Shown piece by piece: positions 16,974-25,000 of a stretch of 41,467 nucleotides of DNA. This DNA is from an uncultured Oscillibacter sp. (lineage in GTDB: Bacteria; Bacillota; Clostridia; Oscillospirales; Oscillospiraceae): NCBI GenBank assembly GCA_945868085.1, contig CAMBKF010000016.1:1-41467 (forward strand). The letters run 5' to 3'. The translations under genes were made by a program, and so were the position numbers. Numbering within the stretch: the first letter of the stretch is position 1; every line of letters starts with the position of its first letter. The notes beneath the pieces were generated by a model. That model saw only the letters and a list, made by a program, of their open reading frames with translations, did not search any database and had not been told where the DNA came from.

Positions 16974-19445
16974 ATGCCGAAACAAAAGCGGGATCCAAAC
17001 GCCATCTACATATCCGAGCGGCTGCAGGAGAGCCTGCGGCCTATCTCCCGCTGTGCCCTGACCACGGTGGTGGCGCCTATGGGCTACGGAAAAACCACGG
17101 CCGTCAACTGGTACCTGGCGGAGCGGGCCAAAACGGAGCCGCTGCAGATCGTCCGCATCAGCGTGTATTCCGACAACCTTGCCATTTTTTGGAAAAGCGT
17201 CCAGGATGCCTTTGACCACGCCGGTTTTCCCTTCCTGCGAGAATACCCCTGCCCTGCCGATGACGCCGCCGGAAGCCTACTGGCGGATGATCTCTGCCAC
17301 GCCCTGGCCGGGGATACGTCCCTCTGCCTCTTTATCGACGACTTTCACCTGCTGACCGATAGCCGCATCGCCGCCTTCCTGTGTATGCTGGCCAACCGTC
17401 TGCCGGAAAACATCCACATGATCGTGGCCAGCCGCGACCGCTTTCTTCCCGGGGAGGAGGCCATGCGCCTGGGCCGGAAGGTCTGCCGCATCGGCGTGGA
17501 GCAGCTGCGGCTGAACCATACGGAGCTGGCCGTCTATGCCCGTCGCTGCGGCACGGCCCTCACCGACCGGCAGGTGGAGACCCTCCTCTATTCCAGCGAG
17601 GGCTGGTTCTCCGCCGTGTACCTGCAGCTGCGGGCCCTGGCGGAAAGCGGCGCTCTGCCGGACCATACCTCTGATATTTATTCCATGTTCACCGCGGCCA
17701 TGATCGCTCCCCTTCCGCCGGAGCAGCGGGAATTCCTGGCGGTGATGGGCCTGACCGACGAGTTCACCGCCGAAATGGCCCGATTCATCACCGAAAATGA
17801 GGACACCGACGCTCTTCTTTTGGCCCTGACGGAGCAGAACGCCTTCGTCAAGCGCCTGCCGGACGGCATCACCTTCCGGTTTCACCACATGATGAAGGAG
17901 TGCGCCCAGCGGGAATTCCGGGCCATGGATCCGGCCAGGCAGGCCGCTTATCTGGACCGCTGCGGCGCGTGGTACGACGCCCACGGCCAGTATCTCCACG
18001 CTATGTCCGCCTATGAGGAAAGCGGAAATCAGGACGCCCTGCTGCGCACCGTGGAGCACGATGCCGGCATCCTCCTGGCGGCCCTGGATCCGGCGGACGT
18101 GACGGCATTTTTGGACGAATGCCCCGCCGCCGCCCTGAAAGCGCATCCCCTGGCCCTGCTGGTGCTGATGCGCCGCCTGTTCACCTGGCGGCAGGTGCCC
18201 CGGATGATGGCGCTGAAGGCGCTGCTGCTGGAATCCATCGCGGAGCACCCCACCCTCTCGGACCGGGAGCGGGGCGACCTGCGAGGGGAATGTGACCTCA
18301 TTGAGAGTTTCCTCTTCTACAACGACATCAGCGCCATGAGCCGCCTGCACCGCAGCGCCAGCGCGCAGATGTCCCGCCCGGCCATCACCATCCGCAGCGA
18401 GGGCGGATGGACCTTCGGGTCGCCGTCGGTGCTGATGATGTTCCACCGCCGGCCGGGGGACCTGGACAAGGAGCTGGCGGAGATGGACGAGTGCATGCCC
18501 CACTATTACAAGGTCACCGGCGGCCACGGCCAGGGGGCGGAGACCATCATGCGGGCGGAGGCGGCGTTTTTGCAGGGCCGCTTCGTGGATGCGCAGATCG
18601 ATCTGGAGCGTGCCTACGCCCAGATCGCGGACAATGGCCAGGTGAGCATGGCCCTGTGCTGCGACTTTTTGGCGTGGCGGCTGGCGGCACAGACCGGCTT
18701 CACCCCCCGCTTTGACTTTGCTCAGCGACGGAGCGCACTGCTGCGGCAGCACAACGCAGAGTGGCTGCACATGCTGGACGCCGCCTGCGCCTATTACTAC
18801 GCGCTGCTGGGACAGCCCGAAAAGATCCCACCGGTATTCCGGGAGCATCAGCTCTCCTCCATCAACTTCCTGGCCCCGGGCAAGCCCATGATGGAGCTGA
18901 TCGAAAACCAGGTCTGCCTGGCCCAGGGCGCCTATGCCCAGGTCATCGGCCGCAGCGAGGGGCAGCTGGCCGCCTGCCGGGAGCAGCACTACGCCCTGGT
19001 GGCGCTGCACATCCGCCTACAGACAGCATCCGCCTACGAAATGCTGGGCAAGCACGGAGAGGCCCGGGCGCTGCTGGCCCAGGCCCTTACTGGCGCCGCC
19101 GCAGACGGCTTTATAATGCCCTTTGCGGAAAACTTCCGCTATCTTAGGCCCCTGCTTACGGAGGCGGTGCAGTCTGACTTTCTCTGCCGGATCATGACCC
19201 TGGGCGCGGCGGCGGCGGACAGGCGCAGCCGGAGCAGCTGCCCGGCCCTCCCGGGCCTTACGCCCCGGGAGCAGGAGATCGCGGCCCTGGCCGCCCGGCG
19301 GCTGAGCAACCGGGAAATCGCGGAAAAGCTGCACCTGTCCGAGGGCAGCGTGAAGCAGTACATCAGCCAGATCTACTCAAAGCTTGCCATCGAAGGCGAT
19401 GCCCGGCTCAAGCGCCGGCGGCTGGCAGAGCTTGTAAATACCTAA
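16974..19445 (+). CDS. MalT/LAL-type LuxR-family transcriptional regulator
   Basis: 823 residues, standard for large ATP-binding LuxR regulators. The N-terminal STAND-type ATPase has Walker A APMGYGKTT (34-42) and Walker B SLCLFIDDFHLL. Helical repeats fill the middle (about 330-740). The C-terminal LuxR helix-turn-helix (about 760-815) reads LTPREQEIAALAARRLSNRE, then LHLSEGSVKQYI. Such proteins bind an inducer through the repeats, assemble with ATP and activate nearby genes. It has its own promoter and precedes the unknown five-gene operon, from which it is separated by a structured repeat. Inducer and targets are unknown. Confidence 0.93.
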   Translation: MPKQKRDPNAIYISERLQESLRPISRCALTTVVAPMGYGKTTAVNWYLAERAKTEPLQIVRISVYSDNLAIFWKSVQDAFDHAGFPFLREYPCPADDAAGSLLADDLCHALAGDTSLCLFIDDFHLLTDSRIAAFLCMLANRLPENIHMIVASRDRFLPGEEAMRLGRKVCRIGVEQLRLNHTELAVYARRCGTALTDRQVETLLYSSEGWFSAVYLQLRALAESGALPDHTSDIYSMFTAAMIAPLPPEQREFLAVMGLTDEFTAEMARFITENEDTDALLLALTEQNAFVKRLPDGITFRFHHMMKECAQREFRAMDPARQAAYLDRCGAWYDAHGQYLHAMSAYEESGNQDALLRTVEHDAGILLAALDPADVTAFLDECPAAALKAHPLALLVLMRRLFTWRQVPRMMALKALLLESIAEHPTLSDRERGDLRGECDLIESFLFYNDISAMSRLHRSASAQMSRPAITIRSEGGWTFGSPSVLMMFHRRPGDLDKELAEMDECMPHYYKVTGGHGQGAETIMRAEAAFLQGRFVDAQIDLERAYAQIADNGQVSMALCCDFLAWRLAAQTGFTPRFDFAQRRSALLRQHNAEWLHMLDAACAYYYALLGQPEKIPPVFREHQLSSINFLAPGKPMMELIENQVCLAQGAYAQVIGRSEGQLAACREQHYALVALHIRLQTASAYEMLGKHGEARALLAQALTGAAADGFIMPFAENFRYLRPLLTEAVQSDFLCRIMTLGAAAADRRSRSSCPALPGLTPREQEIAALAARRLSNREIAEKLHLSEGSVKQYISQIYSKLAIEGDARLKRRRLAELVNT

Positions 19446-19467
19446 CCAATGGTGAATAGAAACGGAA

Positions 19468-19502
19468 AACGATCCACTGTACAATGCGTACAGTGGATCG
19501 TT
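19468..19502. repeat. left flanking hairpin of structured repeat copy A
   Basis: Perfect 15-bp inverted repeat AACGATCCACTGTAC / GTACAGTGGATCGTT with loop aatgc. Almost the same hairpin recurs at 19701-19735 on the other side of the repeat. It may also end the LuxR transcript, though no T tract follows. Confidence 0.8.
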
Positions 19503-19507
19503 GAGAC

Positions 19508-19690
19508 TGCCTGAAAAACTCCGGTTTTTTCAGGCAAAGGGCTTGCAGGCTGCTGCGCGCATAATTTGTGTGCCGTTGGCGCACAAATTCCACACTGGCA
19601 GCCTGAGCGGTATTTTCTCTCACGCACATGTCGCGAGAGAAAATAATCTCAATTTTTTGCGTCTGCGGACGCAAACTCTGCGAGGCTTTT
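19508..19690. repeat. structured intergenic repeat, copy A (about 180 bp)
   Basis: Noncoding element with several nested hairpins. A first hairpin is GCCTGAAAAA / TTTTTTCAGGC. An outer helix then joins AAAGGGCTTGCAG (19536-19548) to CTCTGCGAGGCTTTT (19676-19690), enclosing AATTTGTGTGCC / GGCGCACAAATT, TATTTTCTCTC / GAGAGAAAATA around a conserved CGCACATGTCGC loop, and GCGTC-TGCG-GACGC. Copies B and C keep the architecture with compensating stem changes. I do not recognise the family. An open frame read through it into the next gene is incidental. Confidence 0.85.
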
Positions 19691-19700
19691 GGATAAGCCG

Positions 19701-19735
19701 AACGGTCCACTGCACAATGTGTACAGTGGACCGTT
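19701..19735 (+). terminator. right flanking hairpin of copy A, terminator-like
   Basis: AACGGTCCACTGCAC / GTACAGTGGACCGTT with loop aatgt and one mismatch, followed by TTTAT. It matches the hairpin at 19468-19502 except for an A-T pair changed to a G-C pair and a single arm difference. It could stop plus-strand transcription from the LuxR side before the next operon. Confidence 0.7.
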
Positions 19736-19764
19736 TTTATTTCAGGGAAAGGAGTGTCCTCAAC

Positions 19765-20004
19765 TTGAACCGAAAATATATCTCAGCCGTGACCCCCTTG
19801 GATAACTACATTCTGCAGGTGGATTTTGTGTCCGGCAGCCGGCTGCTGCTGGACATGAAGCCGTATCTGGATAAGCTGCGCTTCCGCCCGCTGGCGGATC
19901 CGCAGCTATGGAGCAGCGCCGTAACCAACGGCATATTCATCCGGTTCGGCAATGTGGAGCTGAGCCATGACGAGCTGCTCACCATGGCCGAGGAGGCCCA
20001 CTGA
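19765..20004 (+). CDS. DUF2442-family protein
   Basis: 79 residues from a TTG start, chosen because AAAGGAG lies 10 bases upstream; the longer frame upstream merely reads through the structured repeat. The sequence (DNYILQVDFVSGSRLLLDM, PYLDKLRFRPLADPQLW, IRFGNVELSHDELL) matches the small DUF2442 fold, which recurs beside toxin-antitoxin and DUF4160 genes but also stands alone. No partner of that kind is here. First gene of a five-gene run with short gaps (25, 27, 10 and 16 bp). Confidence 0.8.
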   Translation: MNRKYISAVTPLDNYILQVDFVSGSRLLLDMKPYLDKLRFRPLADPQLWSSAVTNGIFIRFGNVELSHDELLTMAEEAH

Positions 20005-20029
20005 CCGCAAGGATCGAGGAGGAAAAGCT

Positions 20030-21031
20030 ATGAAAAATCGAAAAAAATACCCGCTGCTCCTGGCGGCGCTGCTGCTGGCGCTGTGCCTGGCCGCCTGCGG
20101 CAGCAAGGATGGCGGCCAGGAGGAGTACCGCGCCCCGGACGTCATCGAGGACGCGGTCTATGACCCCGACGCCCAGGGGGACTACAGCGACTATTTCGGC
20201 AAATGGGTGGGCATCCGGGACTGTGAGTACACCACCATGCTGGTGACCCCGGCCGATGGCGGGATGCACTTTGAGCTCTACAAGGGAGAGCAGATGGCCG
20301 CCAGCGGCTCCGCCCAGCAGGTGCCGGGTCACGCCTTCATCTATTTCTTCAACGACGCCGACGGCAGCGCCTATCTGTTTGCCTCCAACAACGGGGATAT
20401 GGAGCTTTACAGCTTCGGCTATTTTGAGTTGAAGGTCCCCGCCCCCAACACCAAGGGCGGCTTTGAGGACATCGCCGGTATATGGTACCTGGACGGCGAT
20501 CCCAACGCAGAGAGCATCCTGGACATTGACAATAACGGCGAGTGGGTGCTCTATGAGGGCTCCGCCGTCGTGGATAACGGCTACCTGATCCAGCACGACA
20601 CCATCAAGGAGGACTACTACGCCCACTCCCGGCAGAACGAGGACGTGTGCTACGACATGAGCACCTCCCTGGACAGGGAGGGCATCTGGTGGGGCAGCGA
20701 GAATGACGCCTACCTCAAGCCCGTCATCACCAAGACCACCGAGGAGCTCATGGAGCCCTATGTGGGCTATTGGTCCAGCGGTGAGGACTACTGGCTGCGC
20801 ATTTACGCCGGCACCCACTGGGACACCGTGGATGCAAGGGGCGGGATCATCAACACCGGCGACGCCGCCCCCCGGGAGGACGAGGTCATCCTCTACATGG
20901 TGGGCTACGGCTATGCCGGGTCCCTGGTCCCCCAGGCAGACGGCAGCCTGAAAAACTCGGAGGACGGAATGGTCTTCTCTCCCGTGGCGGAGGCGGATAT
21001 TCCGGCGGCGGCCCGGGCCGATCTGGGCTGA
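20030..21031 (+). CDS. lipoprotein of unknown function
   Basis: 333 residues. Signal peptide KKYPLLLAALLLALCLAAC with lipobox LAAC at the cleavage site. The mature protein is acidic and aromatic-rich, with three related-looking modules, each built as a short beta unit around a GxW or GYW motif (YFGKWVGIRDCEYTTML, IAGIWYLDGDPNAESIL, YVGYWSSGEDYWLRIYAG). This suggests a repeated lipocalin-like or beta-sandwich fold; that reading is inference. The start is fixed by GAGGAGG 7 bases upstream. Cotranscribed with two DUF3137 membrane proteins. No named family is recognised. Confidence 0.8.
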   Translation: MKNRKKYPLLLAALLLALCLAACGSKDGGQEEYRAPDVIEDAVYDPDAQGDYSDYFGKWVGIRDCEYTTMLVTPADGGMHFELYKGEQMAASGSAQQVPGHAFIYFFNDADGSAYLFASNNGDMELYSFGYFELKVPAPNTKGGFEDIAGIWYLDGDPNAESILDIDNNGEWVLYEGSAVVDNGYLIQHDTIKEDYYAHSRQNEDVCYDMSTSLDREGIWWGSENDAYLKPVITKTTEELMEPYVGYWSSGEDYWLRIYAGTHWDTVDARGGIINTGDAAPREDEVILYMVGYGYAGSLVPQADGSLKNSEDGMVFSPVAEADIPAAARADLG

Positions 21032-21058
21032 GAAGCAAATAAGCAGGAGGGAAAGAGC

Positions 21059-21994
21059 ATGAAGAACAACATGGATCCCATAGGGAGAGAAAAAATGACC
21101 GACCAGGAGCTGTCTCAGGCCTTTGGCCGGTACCAGCGGCGGGAGAGCATCGGCATACTGCTGGGTGCCCTCTTGGTCATCGCCGGGTGCATCTCGGCCT
21201 TTGTGCAGCACAACTTGCCGCTTGTGTGCATATTGGTTTTCGCCGGGGTAGGGCTGATCCTTCTGCTGGCGCTCCCGGCGCAGAAAAAGAAAAAGGCGCT
21301 GATGGAGCAACAGCTGGGTGGTTTCTTCCGCACGGAGCTGACCCAGGCCTTTGGCCCGGAGCCGCAGACGCCGGAGCTGCCCATTGATCATGCCTATCTG
21401 AAAAAAGTGGAGCTGCTGGCCTGCCCCTGGGAGCAGGCCAGCATCACGGAGTTTCACGAGGGGGAACACAAGGGGATGCGTTTTTCCGCCGCCAACGCCG
21501 AGCTGCAGCACATGGTGGAGGAAAAATCCGGCCCCAACAACGATAACTGGATGACCCGCACGGAAACCGTTTTCCGGGGCGTTATCGTCCGCTGTAAGGG
21601 CATCTGCGACCCGGCGCTGGATATGGCCGTCCGGGATCTGTACCAGGAGCGCAAGCAGAAGGATGTCACCGATCCCGCCGTGTTCAGCTGGTACTTTTCC
21701 GCACGCAACGCAGACGGGCAGGAGGCAGACGCGCTGGTGACGCCGCAGCTGCGGGAGCTGGTGCAGCGGCTGGAAAATGCCTCCAGCAACGCCAAGGTGG
21801 GCTGTCTCATTCTCCAGGGCGGCGATCTGACCCTGGCGCTGAACACAAGATATGTCTTTGCGGGCATCCCGCCGGAGCTGGATATGCGGGATGTTGACGG
21901 CATCCGCAAGTGGTTCACGGCCTCGCTGGCGGGCATGGGCGGTCTGCTGGATATACTGCAGGCAAGTCCCGCCCTGACCGGTGCCAAAAAATAA
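21059..21994 (+). CDS. DUF3137-family membrane protein (first copy)
   Basis: 311 residues. Two adjacent membrane helices near the N-terminus (about 30-50, IGILLGALLVIAGCISAFV, and 54-75, LPLVCILVFAGVGLILLLAL), a basic patch KKKKAL, then a soluble domain of about 220 residues. That domain contains the DUF3137-like segments FHEGEHKGMRFSAANAEL and ETVFRGVIVRCKG, and the C-terminal WFTASLAGMGGLLDIL. The family has no known activity. AGGAGG lies 8 bases before the ATG. The next gene encodes a shorter relative, so an ancient tandem duplication is likely. Confidence 0.8.
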   Translation: MKNNMDPIGREKMTDQELSQAFGRYQRRESIGILLGALLVIAGCISAFVQHNLPLVCILVFAGVGLILLLALPAQKKKKALMEQQLGGFFRTELTQAFGPEPQTPELPIDHAYLKKVELLACPWEQASITEFHEGEHKGMRFSAANAELQHMVEEKSGPNNDNWMTRTETVFRGVIVRCKGICDPALDMAVRDLYQERKQKDVTDPAVFSWYFSARNADGQEADALVTPQLRELVQRLENASSNAKVGCLILQGGDLTLALNTRYVFAGIPPELDMRDVDGIRKWFTASLAGMGGLLDILQASPALTGAKK

Positions 21995-22004
21995 GGAGGA
22001 ATCT

Positions 22005-22883
22005 ATGGAAAAGCAGAACAGAAACCAAACGGACGAGCAGCTGGCCCGGGAGCTGCGCAAGAGCAGAGGCGGCAAGCTGGGCGGTAAGATCCTCTCCCTG
22101 GTGGGCGTGGTCATCGCTGTGGCGGGCATCGTTTTGGGCGGCAACATTGTGGTCATCGTCATCGGCGGCGTGGTCCTGGCCCTGGGCCAGATGGTGCAGG
22201 GCCAGTCCAAAAGCAGCGCCAGCCGGCAGGCCTTCGATGCCATTGCCCCGGGCGTCATAGGCGGCGTCTTTGAAAATGTGCAGATGGACCCCTCCCCCCG
22301 CCTGCTCAGCGCGGAGGACACGAACATCCCCCTGCCCAGCCACAGTCACTGCGGCGGCAGCGGATACATCCGGGGAACGTATCGGGGCCTGACTGCGGAG
22401 CTGTGTACCGTCCGGCTGACGGAGGAAACCGAGGTCCAGCGGGAGGAGACCGGCCTGTGGGAGAAAAACGAGCGGGAGGTCTACGCCGGCCAGTGGATGC
22501 TGTGCGAGCTGGGTCGGGAATTTCCTACATGGCTGACCATCTGGCCCCGGGAAGGGCTGGATAAGCTGCTCCGCTCCGGGACTATTCAAACGGAAAACGA
22601 GGCATTCAACAAACGCTTTAATCTGACCGGCGGCGACGAACAGGAGGCCCTCCGCATCCTGAACCCCAGCCGGATAGAACGGATCCTGCAGCTGGCGGAG
22701 AGCTCCTTCGGCAAATTTGCTCTCAATCTCAACACCGACGGAAAGCTCTACATCGCCGTCCACAGCGGCCGGGGCTTCTTCGACGCCGGCAAGGGCCGGG
22801 AGACGCCCGAGCAGCTGCGCCAGCGCTTTACCCGGGAGCTGAAGTGGTTTACGGACATGGTCGACGCGTTCCGTCCCATGTAA
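22005..22883 (+). CDS. DUF3137-like membrane protein (second copy)
   Basis: 292 residues with the same plan as its neighbour: a charged N-terminal helix (DEQLARELRKSRGGK), two membrane segments (about 30-65, ILSLVGVVIAVAGIVLGGN and VVIVIGGVVLALGQMV), then a cytoplasmic or external domain ending TRELKWFTDMVDAFRPM, comparable to the end of the first copy. Sequence identity to that copy looks low, so they are probably subunits of one complex rather than redundant. The start follows AAGGAGGAATCT. Starts 10 bp after the first copy. Confidence 0.75.
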   Translation: MEKQNRNQTDEQLARELRKSRGGKLGGKILSLVGVVIAVAGIVLGGNIVVIVIGGVVLALGQMVQGQSKSSASRQAFDAIAPGVIGGVFENVQMDPSPRLLSAEDTNIPLPSHSHCGGSGYIRGTYRGLTAELCTVRLTEETEVQREETGLWEKNEREVYAGQWMLCELGREFPTWLTIWPREGLDKLLRSGTIQTENEAFNKRFNLTGGDEQEALRILNPSRIERILQLAESSFGKFALNLNTDGKLYIAVHSGRGFFDAGKGRETPEQLRQRFTRELKWFTDMVDAFRPM

Positions 22884-22899
22884 AAAGGAGGCGAAAAGT

Positions 22900-23100
22900 A
22901 TGCCCACATGGCTTGCCGCAGTGATCCTGCTGCTGGCCCTGGCCGGGATCGTTCCGGCCCGGAAATACCTTGGCAGCCGCCGGGCCCTGCAGATCCTGTG
23001 CATTGTTTTCTGCGCTGCGCTGGCCCTGGCGTGTGCCGTGTACATCGGCCTGACGGTGCTGTTTGTGGACGCAGTGCGAAACAGCCCACCCGCTCCGTAG
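22900..23100 (+). CDS. small two-helix membrane protein
   Basis: 66 residues with two membrane helices (about 3-19, TWLAAVILLLALAGIVPA, and 30-57, LQILCIVFCAALALACAVYI) and a short polar tail. AAAAGGAGG precedes the ATG by 8 bases. Last gene of the operon, ended by a strong terminator 18 bases later. No family recognised; size and position suggest an accessory subunit of the DUF3137 membrane complex. Confidence 0.65.
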   Translation: MPTWLAAVILLLALAGIVPARKYLGSRRALQILCIVFCAALALACAVYIGLTVLFVDAVRNSPPAP

Positions 23101-23117
23101 GCTATTCAATACAAGAA

Positions 23118-23153
23118 AAAACCGGCTGGCAGCCTGCGCTGCCAGCCGGTTTT
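23118..23153 (+). terminator. intrinsic terminator of the five-gene operon
   Basis: A perfect 15-bp stem AAAACCGGCTGGCAG / CTGCCAGCCGGTTTT with a six-base loop. A second hairpin with TTTTTT follows at about 23173-23209 and would back it up. Confidence 0.9.
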
Positions 23154-23215
23154 ATACAGTGCTTCTATTGCCCCGGGTGCGGACAGTCCGCCGCATCCGG
23201 AGTTTTTTATGGCAA

Positions 23216-23599
23216 TTACTTGATGCAGATGGTCTCGATCTCCACCAGTGCGCCCTTGGGCAGGGCGCCCACTTCCACAGCGCTGCGGGCGGGATAGTTG
23301 CCCTCGGTAAAGAACTCGGCATACACGGCGTTCATGGCGGCAAAGTCGCCCATATTCTGCAGGAACACGGTGGTCTTGGCCACATGATCCATGGTCAGGC
23401 CGGCCGCCTCCACAATGGCCTTCACATTGGTCAGGGACTGACGAGTCTGGGCGGTGATGCCGCCTTCCACCAGGTTGCCGGTGGCAGGATCAATGGGGAT
23501 CTGGCCGGAGGTGACGATGAAGCTGCCGCAATCGATGGCCTGGGAATAGGGGCCGATGGCAGCGGGGGCACTGGTGGTGGCGATGATGTTCTTTTTCAT
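23216..23599 (-). CDS. ridA: RidA-family enamine/imine deaminase
   Basis: 127 residues, the standard YjgF/RidA size. Marks seen: APAAIGPYSQAI at the N-terminus, FIVTSGQIPIDPATG, TVFLQNMGDFAAMN, and NYPARSAVEVGALPKGALVE with the substrate-binding Arg and the closing Glu. RidA hydrolyses reactive 2-aminoacrylate and 2-aminocrotonate released by PLP dehydratases. It lies 13 bp after the threonine ammonia-lyase gene, the very enzyme that makes 2-aminocrotonate, so coupling is direct. The start ATG has GGAG upstream inside the intergenic gap. Confidence 0.95.
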   Translation of the reverse strand: MKKNIIATTSAPAAIGPYSQAIDCGSFIVTSGQIPIDPATGNLVEGGITAQTRQSLTNVKAIVEAAGLTMDHVAKTTVFLQNMGDFAAMNAVYAEFFTEGNYPARSAVEVGALPKGALVEIETICIK

Positions 23600-23612
23600 G
23601 ATCTGTTCTCCT

Positions 23613-24809
23613 TTATTCATTGATTTCGTAGCCGTTTTCCTGCAGCTTTTCATAGATTTCTTTAATATGCTGGGCATCGCGGGTCTCCAGAGACATACTC
23701 ACGATGCAGGAGCCAATATCGGTGCGGGTATTGCGGCGCTCATGGTGGATGTCCAGCACGTTGGCGCCGGTCTGGGAGATGATATTCAGGAAGCTGGTCA
23801 GCGCGTGGGGCCGGTCCGGCAGGACCGTGGAGAAGCTGACCGTGCGGCGCTCCTTGGCCAGGCCCCGGGTGATGATGCGCTCCAGCATGGTCACATCCAC
23901 ATTGCCGCCGGAGAGCAGGGCGCAGACCTTTTTGCCCTTTACATCCACCTTGCCATACATGGCCGCGGCGATGCCCACAGCACCGGCGCCCTCCGCCACC
24001 AGCTTCTGCTTTTCCAGGATCGTGAGGATGGCGCTGGCGATCTCGCCCTCCTTCACCGTGACCACATCGTCCACATACTGGCGCACCAGGTCAAAGGTCA
24101 GGTCGCCGGGGGTCTTGACCTGGATCCCGTCGGCAATGGTGTGGACGGAGGGCAGGGTGAGGATCTTATTGGCGTGGATGGAATCCACCATGCTGGCGGC
24201 GCCTGCCGCCTGGACGCCGATGACCTTGCACCGGGGCATCAAATGCTTGATGGCATAGGCCACGCCGGCAATGAGCCCGCCGCCGCCGATGGGCACCAGG
24301 AAAATGTCACAGTCCGGAAGCTGCTGATGCATTTCCAGCCCGATGGTGCCCTGGCCGGCCATAACACGATAGTCGTTGAAGGGGTGGATGAATGTGAGGC
24401 CTTCCTCGTCCCGCAGGCGCACGGCCTCCATATAGGCGTCGTCATACACGCCGGGCACCAGCACCACGCGGGCGCCGTAGCTGCGGGTGGCCTCGATCTT
24501 GCTCAGGGGCGCCCCCTCCGGAATGCAGATGGTGGCCGGGATCCCCATATCCCGGGCGGCAAAGGCAACGCCCTGGGCATGGTTTCCCGCAGAGCAGGCA
24601 ATGACGCCCCGGGCCTTTTCCTCGTCGGAAAGGGTGGCGATCTTGTAGTAGGCGCCCCGGAGCTTGAACGCGCCGGTTTTCTGCAGGCAGTCCGCCTTCA
24701 GATAAAAATCACAGTCCGGGACAATATCTTTCGTGGAGACTACGGGGGTATGGTTGATCACCGGGTCAAGGACACGCTGGGCATCCTGCAGCATTTCCAT
24801 AGACAGCAT
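23613..24809 (-). CDS. ilvA: threonine ammonia-lyase
   Basis: 398 residues. A PLP fold-II enzyme converting threonine to 2-oxobutyrate and ammonia. The PLP lysine is Lys49 in GAFKLRGAY. Also seen are SAGNHAQGVA, the phosphate-cradle loop VPIGGGGLIAG, and a C-terminal ACT-like domain (about 325-398, RPHALTSFLNIISQTGANV). Size and a single ACT domain fit the 400-residue type often used for catabolism as well as isoleucine synthesis; no ilv biosynthetic genes are adjacent. ATG 24809 is chosen because GGGAGG lies 8 bases upstream. A minus-strand TTGACA at 24901-24896 may be its -35, with a weak -10. Confidence 0.94.
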   Translation of the reverse strand: MLSMEMLQDAQRVLDPVINHTPVVSTKDIVPDCDFYLKADCLQKTGAFKLRGAYYKIATLSDEEKARGVIACSAGNHAQGVAFAARDMGIPATICIPEGAPLSKIEATRSYGARVVLVPGVYDDAYMEAVRLRDEEGLTFIHPFNDYRVMAGQGTIGLEMHQQLPDCDIFLVPIGGGGLIAGVAYAIKHLMPRCKVIGVQAAGAASMVDSIHANKILTLPSVHTIADGIQVKTPGDLTFDLVRQYVDDVVTVKEGEIASAILTILEKQKLVAEGAGAVGIAAAMYGKVDVKGKKVCALLSGGNVDVTMLERIITRGLAKERRTVSFSTVLPDRPHALTSFLNIISQTGANVLDIHHERRNTRTDIGSCIVSMSLETRDAQHIKEIYEKLQENGYEINE

Positions 24810-25000
24810 AGGGTTTCCTCCCATCAAAAGTCCGCAATACAGGTACAAAGTTGTGGCAAATTGTCTATAACAAGAGTACACCATGAACTAAAATTTGTCA
24901 AGTGTGTGCAGGCGAAAAACTCCCCTCGTTTCTGCCCGCAGCCCGCTTGGATAACGGGCGTATAAAAGCGGAAATTCCGGAATCCCAGGCTCTCAAAAAA

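Noticed and set aside
17277-19010. 577-codon minus-strand frame opposite the LuxR regulator
   Set aside because: The plus strand encodes a complete LAL regulator with Walker and helix-turn-helix motifs; the antisense frame is His/Gln/Arg/Ala-biased.
19501-20004. 167-residue reading of the DUF2442 gene
   Set aside because: The extra N-terminus is translated structured repeat; a TTG with AAAGGAG in front gives the family-sized product.
19979-22327. 782-codon minus-strand frame opposite the lipoprotein/DUF3137 genes
   Set aside because: No ribosome site or recognisable domain; the plus-strand genes have lipobox, membrane segments and well-spaced ribosome sites.
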